The translations under genes and the position numbers were made by a program. From Bacteroidales bacterium (GTDB lineage Bacteria; Bacteroidota; Bacteroidia; Bacteroidales; Muribaculaceae), in contig SFNM01000004.1 in assembly GCA_004552725.1 (NCBI GenBank), positions 1-42,917 of the forward strand: a DNA stretch of 42,917 nt. Direction: 5' to 3'. The notes below the pieces were generated by a model. The model had not been told where the DNA came from. It saw only the letters and a program-made list of their open reading frames with translations, and ran no database searches. Positions 24,727 to 33,279 of the stretch are shown piece after piece (position 1 is the first letter of the stretch; every line of letters starts with the position of its first letter).

Positions 24727-25743
24727 TCAGTTAAAATACGATATCGAACGTCGTTTCACTATTATATATATAATCACCGGCACGCCCACCACCGGTGTGA
24801 TGGCATTCACCGGTATTACGCCCGCCGTTCCGGGCATCGTACTCATCAATTGGCACATTCCGCCCACCAAGCCCCCTATCAACGCCGTGGCTGGCAACAA
24901 CACTTGGTGATTCGACGAGCGCAACGCCAATCGCGCTATATGAGGCACCACCAACCCAATAAATCCAATTGGACCACACCACGCCGTAGCAGCCGCCGTA
25001 AGCATACCCGACAATATCAGCATTACCATACGCATCCGTCGCAATGGCACGCCCACTGATGCAGCATAACGCTCGCCCAATAGCATCGCATTAAGCGGCT
25101 TGGCATAGAAAAACGACGCCAAGGTAAACACCACTGCCGTAGTGGCAAACCACGGCAACGTGTCGAGGGTCACCGACGAAAAACTGCCCAAGCCCCATAG
25201 CACGTAGGCATGCACACCCTCGCGCGAGGCAAAAAAGTTCAGCAACGAAATCGCCGACGACGACAGATAACCCAGCAAAATGCCTACAATCAACAACATA
25301 ACTGCCGAACGAACAATCGCCGACAAGCCCAATAGCAGCGCCATCACTATCAACGCGCCGATTATCGCGCCAAAAAGCACGGCTATCTTGCCCCACACGC
25401 CCATCACTGAGCCCATAAACAGCATCACTACCGCTACGCCCAAACTCGAACCGGTGGAAATCCCCAATATCGACGGACCCGCCAACGGATTGTCAAAGGT
25501 AGTTTGCATCAATAAGCCCGCCACCGACAGCGACATTCCGCACAACACTGCGGCAACCGCCGACGGCAGACGAGTCTCAAGCAAAATAAACGTATGCGAC
25601 GCTCGCGTGGCCTCTCCACCGCTCAGCACTCGCAATATGTCCGACGCCGGTATATCTACCGACCCCATAAACATACACATCACAAAAACCACTGCCAATC
25701 CTACGGCCGAGGCTGTAAACACTATTGTACTACGTCGACTCAT
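24727..25743 (-). CDS. FecCD/BtuC-family ABC permease
   Basis: The 338-residue protein forms the membrane channel of a type II ABC importer, usually as a homodimer with about ten TM helices per chain. Family motifs are the N-terminal ETRLPSAVAAVLCGMSLSVA, GLLMQTTFDNPLAGPSILGI and the later GPIGFIGLVVPHIARLALRS, the loop that couples to the ATPase. Its ATG overlaps the stop of the binding-protein gene (ATGA), implying coupled translation. Confidence 0.95.
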   Translation of the reverse strand: MSRRSTIVFTASAVGLAVVFVMCMFMGSVDIPASDILRVLSGGEATRASHTFILLETRLPSAVAAVLCGMSLSVAGLLMQTTFDNPLAGPSILGISTGSSLGVAVVMLFMGSVMGVWGKIAVLFGAIIGALIVMALLLGLSAIVRSAVMLLIVGILLGYLSSSAISLLNFFASREGVHAYVLWGLGSFSSVTLDTLPWFATTAVVFTLASFFYAKPLNAMLLGERYAASVGVPLRRMRMVMLILSGMLTAAATAWCGPIGFIGLVVPHIARLALRSSNHQVLLPATALIGGLVGGMCQLMSTMPGTAGVIPVNAITPVVGVPVIIYIIVKRRSISYFN

Positions 25744-26846
25744 GGCTGTATAGGCGCAAAATATCTAAGTGTATCTCCTCCCAATTCAGGATGAAATATC
25801 GTTACAAAATCTTCAAGTATCAACTCCGGATGAAAGGCTATATCGCGAAATATCCGACCATCAGCGCTATACACTCCTTGCGGAAACGCTGAAAACGCAC
25901 GCGCGTGCGGCATCACCGCCAACAGCGATGCCTCCGTATGTGTCGTGCCGTCTTTCACCAGCCACACTTCCGCATCCGATGCCTTATCTATTACTGCGGC
26001 TTCGTCGAGCGCCAACGAACCTGTGCTGCTATCATCAGCCCATGCATACTCCGCGCCGGCATCGGCCATCATTCGCGCCATATAGGTGCGTCCGCCAGGC
26101 ACATACCACACTCCGTCGAATGGCCGCTCTGTCACCGTTTTCGGACGCGTAGTCGATTGCATCGCCCTACTTTTCAGCGTGTTATATTTCTCTTCAACCG
26201 TCAGATATATCGAGTCGGCTTGTGCAGCACAACCATACAAGCGACCCAACAATTTTATCCATTCAGCACGGCCAAGCGGAGTCGCTTCCAAATAGTCGGC
26301 CATAAAAATCAATGGCACGCCGGTGCGCTCCACTCCGCCAAGGTTTCCACCTTCAATCGGCGACAACAATATCGCATCTACATTCAAATCAATAATTTGC
26401 TCTATTGATGGAGCCATACTTGAGCCAACGTCTACTATTCGCCCCGACTTCAACATCCCCGATATCGGGTCATCGGCCGCAAAATATCGACCATCGGCCA
26501 CCGCCACTATCGCGTTCGCCTTCGCAAGTTCGTTTATCGCCGTAGTATGAACAGTGGAATACACTATCGACCGCTGCAAAGGCACATCTACACGCGTCAA
26601 CCCTTCCGGCAGTGTCACGTCAGCGCCGCGCGGCACCAAGGCATATTGCCAGGCCGCCGTGGCGCTATCCCCCGGCATATATACATCCACTCGCGTATAG
26701 CCCTCAGCCTCTGTCATTTTTAGCAACCGCGCATGCGTCACTATACTATCATTGCCTATCGACTCCGCAACAGAGCCTCTTTGGCCACAGCCGCTGACTA
26801 TCAGCGACATAAGCGCCATTGCGCATATAATTTTGTATATTTTCAT
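25740..26846 (-). CDS. Periplasmic metal-chelate-binding lipoprotein of the ABC importer
   Basis: The 368-residue protein has a lipoprotein signal (LIVSGC, Cys20) and a class III binding-protein fold: an N-lobe with IVYSTVHTTAINELAKANAI, a helical backbone, then LNVDAILLSPIEGGNLGGVE and a C-lobe with DGVWYVPGGRTYMARMMADA. It would catch the ligand and deliver it to the permease. The residues after the lipobox are more divergent than usual. It begins 10 bp after the upstream secreted-protein gene. FecB/BtuF type is a family-level call only. Confidence 0.9.
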   Translation of the reverse strand: MKIYKIICAMALMSLIVSGCGQRGSVAESIGNDSIVTHARLLKMTEAEGYTRVDVYMPGDSATAAWQYALVPRGADVTLPEGLTRVDVPLQRSIVYSTVHTTAINELAKANAIVAVADGRYFAADDPISGMLKSGRIVDVGSSMAPSIEQIIDLNVDAILLSPIEGGNLGGVERTGVPLIFMADYLEATPLGRAEWIKLLGRLYGCAAQADSIYLTVEEKYNTLKSRAMQSTTRPKTVTERPFDGVWYVPGGRTYMARMMADAGAEYAWADDSSTGSLALDEAAVIDKASDAEVWLVKDGTTHTEASLLAVMPHARAFSAFPQGVYSADGRIFRDIAFHPELILEDFVTIFHPELGGDTLRYFAPIQP

Positions 26847-26856
26847 ACTCTTATCT

Positions 26857-28338
26857 TCATTCTATGATTACCACCTTCCGGCCTCGGCCCACTACTATCG
26901 CCCCCGGTTGCGGTTCAAACACGCGACGCCCGTATGTGTCGTAATACACCTCCGGCACTTCGTCGCTATCAATTATCGGCGAGAACAATCCGTTCACACC
27001 GCTCAAATCTATGTTCAAATCGCTCGAGTCAAGTCGCATCCATGTGTCGGAGCCTTGCGTCATTGCCCCCACACGAATAATCGCAGTATCCGGGAATGAA
27101 ATCACCCCATTCACCATTATCCCGGCTCGCAACGACCCGCCTATCCATTGCTTGTCCTTCCCTTCCGCTATATCGTCTAAAGCGTCGCTACGGATTCGCA
27201 TATCGCCATAATCCTGCAAGGTTATTCCCAGCGGTGACTCGCCCAATATCACGCATTTTTCATCCGCGATATCCAAATAGATATAATCATTATGGCCCGA
27301 ATAGCCACTCACATGGCCCATTCCGGCAGTCGACTCTGCCATCGGATTTACAAGCCGTATCAGTCCGGGAGTGACTTCACTTTCTTCAACCGCGCAGCGC
27401 ATCATCTTGCTCGGATTGCCCAAGAAATCCGACACCCCGGCAAGGCCTTCCATCGCCACCCAACCATCATCGGTATCGGGTGTATACACATGCTCAACCA
27501 CTACCGTCTGCAATTGATTATCAGCATCATAGCCCAATGCCACAATGTTGAGCCGTTGAGCCGCACCCACTCCTTCCGGCACATCTAAATATGTCCCGGT
27601 TTGATATGGCAACTCCGTGGGGTGCGCCTTCACATACGCTATCTGCTCCTCGGCATCTTCAGCCGCGGTCACCGCTGCTTCTACCTTGGCAATATCAGTG
27701 CCCGGCCACGAAGCAACTATGGCTCGCCCGTCATCGGTCAAGCACCACGAGGCAAGCGCTATATCCAACGAATAATCGCTCGCGCCCGGCAAGCGCAATT
27801 CCATTTCAACACTCGGTGTGAAGCCCATATCCATCGCATCGAGCGAAGCCGTTGTAATCCACAACGAGGGAGGTGTGGCATTGAACCGAATTATTCCATT
27901 GCGCAACGTGCCCCGTCGCGTATCATAAAGCAATTCCGGATACATTCCATTGGCTTCCCAGCATGTGTAACTATTCACCGTAACCGACTCTTTTTCATAC
28001 ACTAAGCCGGTTTTGCTTTGTTCCAATATCACATTCGACGCATCGCGAGCATCAAACACCAACTCGCCATCCAGGCCCTCATTCTCCAAGTAATCAGTCA
28101 TATTGCTATAATACGGATTCGACGACCCATACGGCGCCACCACCCTATAATAGCCAGGATTATCCACATCTTCGTAGATATCCACCGTCATTTCATACGA
28201 CTCCACCTTGAAAAAAGCCGGCAACACGGCATCTTTCAGCACGCCTTCACCGCAAATTTGCCATGTATGCTCTTCCGTGGCATACCCAGTCAGCGATATT
28301 ACCACCGATATTAGCGATATTACTATATTTCGTTTCAT
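26857..28338 (-). CDS. Secreted protein of unknown function, first gene of the ABC operon
   Basis: I start at the ATG at 28338 (493 residues, MKRNIVISLISVVISLTGYA signal peptide); the frame extends nine codons further but the promoter at 28365-28396 allows only the shorter start. The mature part is Asp-, Tyr- and Val-rich, with beta-structure-like segments such as YEMTVDIYEDVDNPGYYRVV and repeated calycin- or lipocalin-like ICGEGVLKDAVL style strands, but I recognise no family. The end (EVYYDTYGRRVFEPQPGAIV, then RKVVIIE) resembles the short C-terminal tails of secreted Bacteroidales proteins. Position ahead of the importer suggests that it captures or processes the same ligand outside the cell (inference). 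No TonB-dependent receptor is in the operon. Confidence 0.75.
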   Translation of the reverse strand: MKRNIVISLISVVISLTGYATEEHTWQICGEGVLKDAVLPAFFKVESYEMTVDIYEDVDNPGYYRVVAPYGSSNPYYSNMTDYLENEGLDGELVFDARDASNVILEQSKTGLVYEKESVTVNSYTCWEANGMYPELLYDTRRGTLRNGIIRFNATPPSLWITTASLDAMDMGFTPSVEMELRLPGASDYSLDIALASWCLTDDGRAIVASWPGTDIAKVEAAVTAAEDAEEQIAYVKAHPTELPYQTGTYLDVPEGVGAAQRLNIVALGYDADNQLQTVVVEHVYTPDTDDGWVAMEGLAGVSDFLGNPSKMMRCAVEESEVTPGLIRLVNPMAESTAGMGHVSGYSGHNDYIYLDIADEKCVILGESPLGITLQDYGDMRIRSDALDDIAEGKDKQWIGGSLRAGIMVNGVISFPDTAIIRVGAMTQGSDTWMRLDSSDLNIDLSGVNGLFSPIIDSDEVPEVYYDTYGRRVFEPQPGAIVVGRGRKVVIIE

Positions 28339-28364
28339 GCTTTGCCTTCTTTGGGTTTCAACCA

Positions 28365-28396
28365 CAAAATTACTAAAATATCGTTAAACGGCCAAA
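28365..28396 (-). promoter_or_regulatory. Promoter of the ABC-importer operon
   Basis: The minus strand reads TTTG (28396-28393), 20 bp, TAATTTTG (28372-28365), about 27 bp before the ATG at 28338. No riboswitch-like structure fits in the remaining short leader, so cobalamin riboswitch control is unlikely. Confidence 0.75.
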
Positions 28397-28473
28397 ATTA
28401 CATTCCATCATTTATCCTATCTTCCAAACTTTATGGAAAAATGTAGGTATTTCATAAAATATTCCACAAAAGT

Positions 28474-28505
28474 TTTGGCATATTAAAGATAGTTGCGTAA
28501 ATTTG
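28474..28505 (+). promoter_or_regulatory. Promoter of the FHA/kinase/phosphatase/protease operon
   Basis: TTTG (28474-28477), a 20-bp spacer and TAAATTTG (28498-28505) lie 39 bp before the first ATG at 28545. It diverges from the ABC-operon promoter. No other box of this type was seen in the short gaps between the seven genes. Confidence 0.75.
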
Positions 28506-28544
28506 CGATAAATTTATGAGTATTCACATTATAACCATCATTAT

Positions 28545-29339
28545 ATGAGATGTAAAAAATGCGGCTGGCCCAACAAGCCCGGTGCTACGGTTTGCACCAA
28601 GTGCAAAACCAAATTAGACGAAAATAATGCAAACCAAGTGGACCCTTTTGCTGAATTTTCCGCTCCTACCGACCTTGGCCTTAACTCTCCTGAGCCGGCC
28701 AATGTGCCCGCCTCATCTCCTTTCGGCGAAGAAACCGAGCGCCCATCATCCGCCAACAACGAACAAGAAGAACTTGGCGGCACTGTGTTCGAAGGTGCCG
28801 TTTTCAACAACCCCGCGCCCGCTCCGCAACCCGCCACCACGCCGGCCGAATGTCCCAACTGTCATTACCCTCTACGTCCCGGCTCGTTGCGTTGCCCAAA
28901 CTGCCAAACCCAATTCGCGCAAAGCGCTACAAAGCCTGAGCAAAACAACTCGGCTGAATCCACCGTGATGTTCAATTCTGCCAACAAGCCCCAACAGCAA
29001 GCCGAGCCCATTTCTTCTACCGTCAACCCATACCTTAAGCCAAAACCGCAAACGGCTTTCGCGCTCGAACTTATACCCGGCGACAACGAACATCTCGACT
29101 CCCCTGTGCGCGATTTCGCCGACAACAATGTAGTGCTCAACCGCGCTAACACCGACCCAACCAACTATACAATCACCTCCAAGCAGCAGGCTATCATCGA
29201 ATTCTATGGCGAACGCTGGCTCATTTCCGACAAATCAGCGCTCCAAACCACTTACGTCCGCGCTTCCCGACCCCTCGAACTACACGATGGCGACGTCATC
29301 CTCCTCGGCGACCGCCAATTCATTTTCCATCTGAAGTAA
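28545..29339 (+). CDS. Zinc-ribbon FHA-domain protein
   Basis: This 264-residue cytoplasmic protein has an N-terminal zinc ribbon (Cys3, Cys6, Cys17, Cys20), a Pro/Asn/Ser-rich linker, a second ribbon (Cys103, Cys106, Cys117, Cys120) and a C-terminal FHA-like domain (about 172-264; VLNRANTDPTNYTITSKQQA, then LHDGDVILLGDRQFIFHLK). FHA domains bind phospho-Thr peptides; the usual Gly-Arg is degenerate here. The linkers hold GGTVFEGAVF (Thr80) and ESTVMFNSAN (Thr140), which resemble the phosphorylated tails of GarA-type FHA regulators. It starts the operon, 21 bp before the kinase gene. A phospho-dependent adaptor is the likely role. Confidence 0.8.
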   Translation: MRCKKCGWPNKPGATVCTKCKTKLDENNANQVDPFAEFSAPTDLGLNSPEPANVPASSPFGEETERPSSANNEQEELGGTVFEGAVFNNPAPAPQPATTPAECPNCHYPLRPGSLRCPNCQTQFAQSATKPEQNNSAESTVMFNSANKPQQQAEPISSTVNPYLKPKPQTAFALELIPGDNEHLDSPVRDFADNNVVLNRANTDPTNYTITSKQQAIIEFYGERWLISDKSALQTTYVRASRPLELHDGDVILLGDRQFIFHLK

Positions 29340-29360
29340 TTTGCTTCGGCTTTCTTTATC

Positions 29361-30701
29361 ATGTCTCAAGAAATACGAAAAATACAACTCCAAGTAGGCC
29401 AAACCGTCGACAGCCACTACAAAATCGAAAAACTTTTGGGCGCCGGCAGTTTTGGCGATGTATTTTTGGTCCGTGACACTTATTCGCAAACGCTCTACGC
29501 CATGAAAATGCTCCGAATGTGGAGCATGGCCCCGGATGTGCAAGAAAACCTCCGCCGTCGCTTTGAATTGGAATACAACATTGGCCGTATTCAATCCGAC
29601 TTCCTTGTCCAGTCGCGCAGTTACGGCGAATTAGCCGGTAATCCTTACATTCTTATGGAATACTGCCCCGACGGCGACCTGCTCAAGCAATCGCAATGTC
29701 CCGGATATAAAATCGACTTCTCTAAAGTGGCACTCAACGTGCTAATGGGCCTTGAAGCGCTTCACCAATCCGGCCGCGTGCACCGCGACCTCAAACCGGA
29801 AAATGTACTCATCAAACCCGACGGCACTTACGCTCTTTCCGACTTCGGCATCGCCGGCGACCGCAATAATCAACTCACCAAACGCGGACTTTTCGGTAAG
29901 CCCGACCAAATTTTCGGCACTTACGCTTATATGCCCCCGGAGCAAGCAAAGCCTCAAGGCAAAGCCACTATACTCCCAACCACCGACATATTCTCTTTCG
30001 GCGTGATGATGTACAAACTAATCACCGGCCATCTACCTTTCGGCCCGCTTTCTTCTACCGAAGAACTCGCCGAATACCAAAAACGAGGCGCTCAAGGCCG
30101 TTGGGACCGCTCACTGTTGCAATGCGTTGTTAACGGCAACGATTGGACCGCCCTTATCGACCAATGCCTAATTCCCGACTACAAAAAACGCATCAGCGAT
30201 GTGCGAAAAGTTATGGCACTCGTACCTCGTGCCAAAGTGTTCGATGGCCGAACTGTCCTCGACAACGTCGAAATTCGCGATAACTGCGACGGCACGCGCC
30301 TTTTCCAAAAACAAATCGTCAACGGCGTGCTCCTGCGACAAACATCCGGCGAAGAAGCCGGCAAAGTTTACAAACTCGACGATATGCTCGAGGCTCTCGG
30401 CGGAAAACGGCTTCGCCTCACTCTCGGACGCATCGACAATGGAGTTCAAAACGACATTCCTATCAAAGAAACTCATACCACTTACATCTCTCGCTACCAT
30501 TGCACATTCGAAATCGACTACGACCGCGGCGAATGGGTAGTGCGCGACGGTCAGTGGCTCCCCAATATCTCATCCGGCTGGAAATTCTCTACCAACGGCA
30601 CTTATGTCAACTCTGCCGAAGCCGGTCGCGACGGCCTTATTTTCCGCCCGGGCGACATTATTTCCGTCGGCGACGTAAAATTCCGCGCCGAAGGCTATTA
30701 A
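29361..30701 (+). CDS. Ser/Thr protein kinase with C-terminal FHA domain
   Basis: The 446-residue soluble protein has a complete eukaryotic-like kinase domain (about 18-290): Gly loop GAGSFG (27-32), Lys49 in YAMKML, catalytic HRDLKPEN (141-148), DFG (161-163) and activation segment GTYAYMPPEQ (186-195). The RD motif predicts control by activation-loop phosphorylation. The C-terminus (about 350-446) is an FHA domain with GR (356-357), SRYH (377-380) and STNGTYVN (410-417), all canonical. No TM segment is seen. It would phosphorylate Thr on partners and bind phospho-Thr itself. Substrates are probably encoded in the same operon. Confidence 0.9.
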   Translation: MSQEIRKIQLQVGQTVDSHYKIEKLLGAGSFGDVFLVRDTYSQTLYAMKMLRMWSMAPDVQENLRRRFELEYNIGRIQSDFLVQSRSYGELAGNPYILMEYCPDGDLLKQSQCPGYKIDFSKVALNVLMGLEALHQSGRVHRDLKPENVLIKPDGTYALSDFGIAGDRNNQLTKRGLFGKPDQIFGTYAYMPPEQAKPQGKATILPTTDIFSFGVMMYKLITGHLPFGPLSSTEELAEYQKRGAQGRWDRSLLQCVVNGNDWTALIDQCLIPDYKKRISDVRKVMALVPRAKVFDGRTVLDNVEIRDNCDGTRLFQKQIVNGVLLRQTSGEEAGKVYKLDDMLEALGGKRLRLTLGRIDNGVQNDIPIKETHTTYISRYHCTFEIDYDRGEWVVRDGQWLPNISSGWKFSTNGTYVNSAEAGRDGLIFRPGDIISVGDVKFRAEGY

Positions 30702-30724
30702 GATTTTAATAAATACATCATACA

Positions 30725-32308
30725 ATGAGCACCAACTTCAACTCTAATACAAGCGGAGCCCCTACCAACGTTATGGGCTCCGGCATCCGTTCAGTTATTA
30801 ACCCCTCCGGTAAATCTTACTATATCCTTGAGCACCAAGTCTCAAGCAATTTCCACCAAGCCGGCGAGCAGCAAAAAATTATCGTCGACTCTATCGAACT
30901 CGGTCGCGACGCTCGGTGCCAAGTCCGCTTCGACGAATCTTTCAACACCGTGTCGCGTCGACACGCCATGATTGTCCGCGACAACGACCGCTGGAAAATC
31001 GTGCCGCTCTCGGCCACTAACTCCACTTTCCTCAACGGTCAACGACTCTCCGGCGAGTGGTATCTCCAATCCGGCGACGAAATCCAACTCTCCGTCAACG
31101 GCCCTAAACTACGCTTCATCATCCCCGACCACGCCGCCAACGGCAATATGTCGAACATCGGCCTCACTGCTCGACTACAACTCTACAGCAAGCAAGCACT
31201 CCTCCCTTATCGCCGCGCTCTCATCGGTGGCGCAATCGCGCTCGCTTTGGCTATCGGTGCTCTGGTTTGGCTCCTCTTCTGGACCAACGATATCGACACT
31301 CGCCTCGACAACCAAAACGCGTCCATCGCTCAACTTATGGACCAAAGCAAAGGCAACCAACTCCGCACCGACTCCCTCGCTCGTGAACTCGCCCGTACCA
31401 ACGACAGCCTTTTCAACGCCATGAAACACATCGAAGGCGTCGAAAAAATGGCTCGCCAATCTATGTCTATCGCTCAAGCCGCTCGATGCGCTGCCGGTCC
31501 CGCTCCCGGCGCTTTCTCCGCCCTGTCGCAATACATCTACTTCATTCAAGTCCAAATCAACTTCAACGGCGAAGAAATGGCTGCCGCTACCGGCACCGCT
31601 TTCCTCCTCAAAGACGGCCGTTTAGTCACCGCTCGCCACTGCGTGGATATGGCTTACCAAATGCGCGCCGAACTCGAGGACAACCCATTCAACACCATTC
31701 TCAACACTATGGTCAACTACTACACCGACCAAGTCGACCTACGGCTAATCGGTATTTCCGGCAGCGGCAAAACTATCGACATATCCTTCAAACCCGGCCA
31801 AAATTGGGTTTGGGGCGACGCTCCTTCCGAAACCGGATACATCGCCATTGAAGATGAAAGCGGAGAAGTCAACAACTATCCCGTCAATTATATGCTCCAA
31901 CTCCCCGGCGACGACGATTGGGCTTACATCCAGACCAACGAACGCGGCGGTCTCGACTTCGACCCCCAACTATCTCAAAACCTCAAAATGGGCACAAAAG
32001 TCCAAATCCTCGGCTTCCCGATGGCTGTCGGCACCGAAACCATCCAAACTACCGGCGCTGTTAACCCCATTTACAGCCAAGCCGCTGTCGGACACGACGG
32101 CCTTTACGAAGGTGGCGTCATTATGCTCGACAACGATGATATTGAGCACGGCAACTCCGGCGGACCCGTATTCACTTTGGGCAAATCCAACCAGCCCGTC
32201 GTTATAGGCATCGTGTCCGGTCTCGACGCCCTCGGCCTCCGCACCGGCACCGCTACCGGACGCTCGCGCTTCGTCGGCCGTGTCGTTCCTATTTCCGCTA
32301 TCAAATAA
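30725..32308 (+). CDS. FHA domain, transmembrane helix and trypsin-like serine protease
   Basis: A 527-residue protein that joins cytoplasm and envelope. An N-terminal FHA domain (about 50-135) has GR (60-61), SRRH (77-80) and NSTFLNG (99-105). A single TM helix (about 164-187) follows, then a coiled-coil-like stretch (190-245) and a chymotrypsin-fold protease domain (about 270-527) with His305 in TARHC, Asp397/398 in GDDDWAYI and Ser478 in GNSGGP. The triad looks complete. Orientation (FHA inside, protease in the periplasm) follows from the phospho-peptide role of FHA. This is an inside-out arrangement: phosphorylation inside could control proteolysis outside. Confidence 0.88.
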   Translation: MSTNFNSNTSGAPTNVMGSGIRSVINPSGKSYYILEHQVSSNFHQAGEQQKIIVDSIELGRDARCQVRFDESFNTVSRRHAMIVRDNDRWKIVPLSATNSTFLNGQRLSGEWYLQSGDEIQLSVNGPKLRFIIPDHAANGNMSNIGLTARLQLYSKQALLPYRRALIGGAIALALAIGALVWLLFWTNDIDTRLDNQNASIAQLMDQSKGNQLRTDSLARELARTNDSLFNAMKHIEGVEKMARQSMSIAQAARCAAGPAPGAFSALSQYIYFIQVQINFNGEEMAAATGTAFLLKDGRLVTARHCVDMAYQMRAELEDNPFNTILNTMVNYYTDQVDLRLIGISGSGKTIDISFKPGQNWVWGDAPSETGYIAIEDESGEVNNYPVNYMLQLPGDDDWAYIQTNERGGLDFDPQLSQNLKMGTKVQILGFPMAVGTETIQTTGAVNPIYSQAAVGHDGLYEGGVIMLDNDDIEHGNSGGPVFTLGKSNQPVVIGIVSGLDALGLRTGTATGRSRFVGRVVPISAIK

Positions 32309-32332
32309 TTCTCATCTCCCTCCTCACTTCGT

Positions 32333-33253
32333 ATGAAACGGTTTTTTATTCACCTCTTCGTTGCCATCGCTGCCTTCTGCGCCTCCGCGCAATTAATTCC
32401 CTCCGGCGGAGCCATTCCTTCGTTGGGCGGCTCGTCTGTTAACCTCGACTTCCTTCGCGAAGCCATTGCAAAAAACGTGGTTGTCGTTCGCTCTCAATAC
32501 ATTATGGCCGACAACAACAACGGCTTCTATGGTTTCAACAACGACTCCATCTTCGGCCAATCATTCTCTATCGGTATCAAATCCAATGGAGCCATCCTAT
32601 CCTACCCTTCCGTGGCTCAACCCTGGGACAACGACCCCAATTTCGCTCAATATCGCAACAGCGACTCTTATCACCCGATAATCTGCGCTATCCATCTCGC
32701 CGCTCCGGCAGATGCACCAACATTTGTTCCCTACTCTTCCGATAGTATTGATATATCTCAATCCATTCACAATAAATTCATTACACTCCCATTCGGCACC
32801 TCTTCCGACAGCAGCCTGCCGCTTGAGCCATTCAATGAGCAAAGCCTCCGCGGCTTTATCGCTTGGATAAGCCCCGCATCGCCCGAATTTGGCACCGACA
32901 ACACCGAAGTGAAGATTTCATTCTCCGCTCCAAATTTATCATTTACCGATGGCCTCTCCTCTGAAATCGACGACCCCTCCAACGGCAAAGCAATCGCAGC
33001 CTTCTTCATCGTCCCTTCGGTAAGAGACAACGGACTCATTCAACTCTCGCTCGCCGGTGTGGTCCGTTTCCCCACAAATGACAACGAAAAATTCATCGTT
33101 GAGGCCATCTCGCCCGACACTTTCGCCGCTGACACCCAACAACCCCTCCAACTCACGCCCATCGAACCGACTCAAGAGCCTATAGCCTCGCCCGATGAAC
33201 CACAATCCGAGCAACCGGCCGAGTCCGCGCCTGATACTCCTCAAGAACAATAA
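32333..33253 (+). CDS. Secreted or periplasmic protein with acidic Pro-rich tail, unknown
   Basis: The 306-residue protein has a signal peptide (MKRFFIHLFVAIAAFCASAQ), a body of unknown fold with NGFYGFNNDSIFGQSFSIGI and FIVPSVRDNGLIQLSLAGVV, and a tail rich in Pro, Gln and Glu (from about 275). No family or catalytic motif is recognised. Being between the protease (24 bp) and the phosphatase (26 bp), it may be a substrate, inhibitor or partner of the periplasmic protease. That is only a positional guess. Confidence 0.7.
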   Translation: MKRFFIHLFVAIAAFCASAQLIPSGGAIPSLGGSSVNLDFLREAIAKNVVVVRSQYIMADNNNGFYGFNNDSIFGQSFSIGIKSNGAILSYPSVAQPWDNDPNFAQYRNSDSYHPIICAIHLAAPADAPTFVPYSSDSIDISQSIHNKFITLPFGTSSDSSLPLEPFNEQSLRGFIAWISPASPEFGTDNTEVKISFSAPNLSFTDGLSSEIDDPSNGKAIAAFFIVPSVRDNGLIQLSLAGVVRFPTNDNEKFIVEAISPDTFAADTQQPLQLTPIEPTQEPIASPDEPQSEQPAESAPDTPQEQ

Positions 33254-33279
33254 CCCACCTGAATAACCCACCTCAGCAT

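Noticed and set aside
28340..28544. Possible cobalamin riboswitch ahead of the ABC operon
   Set aside because: No B12-box-like or large folded leader fits between the promoter and the ATG.
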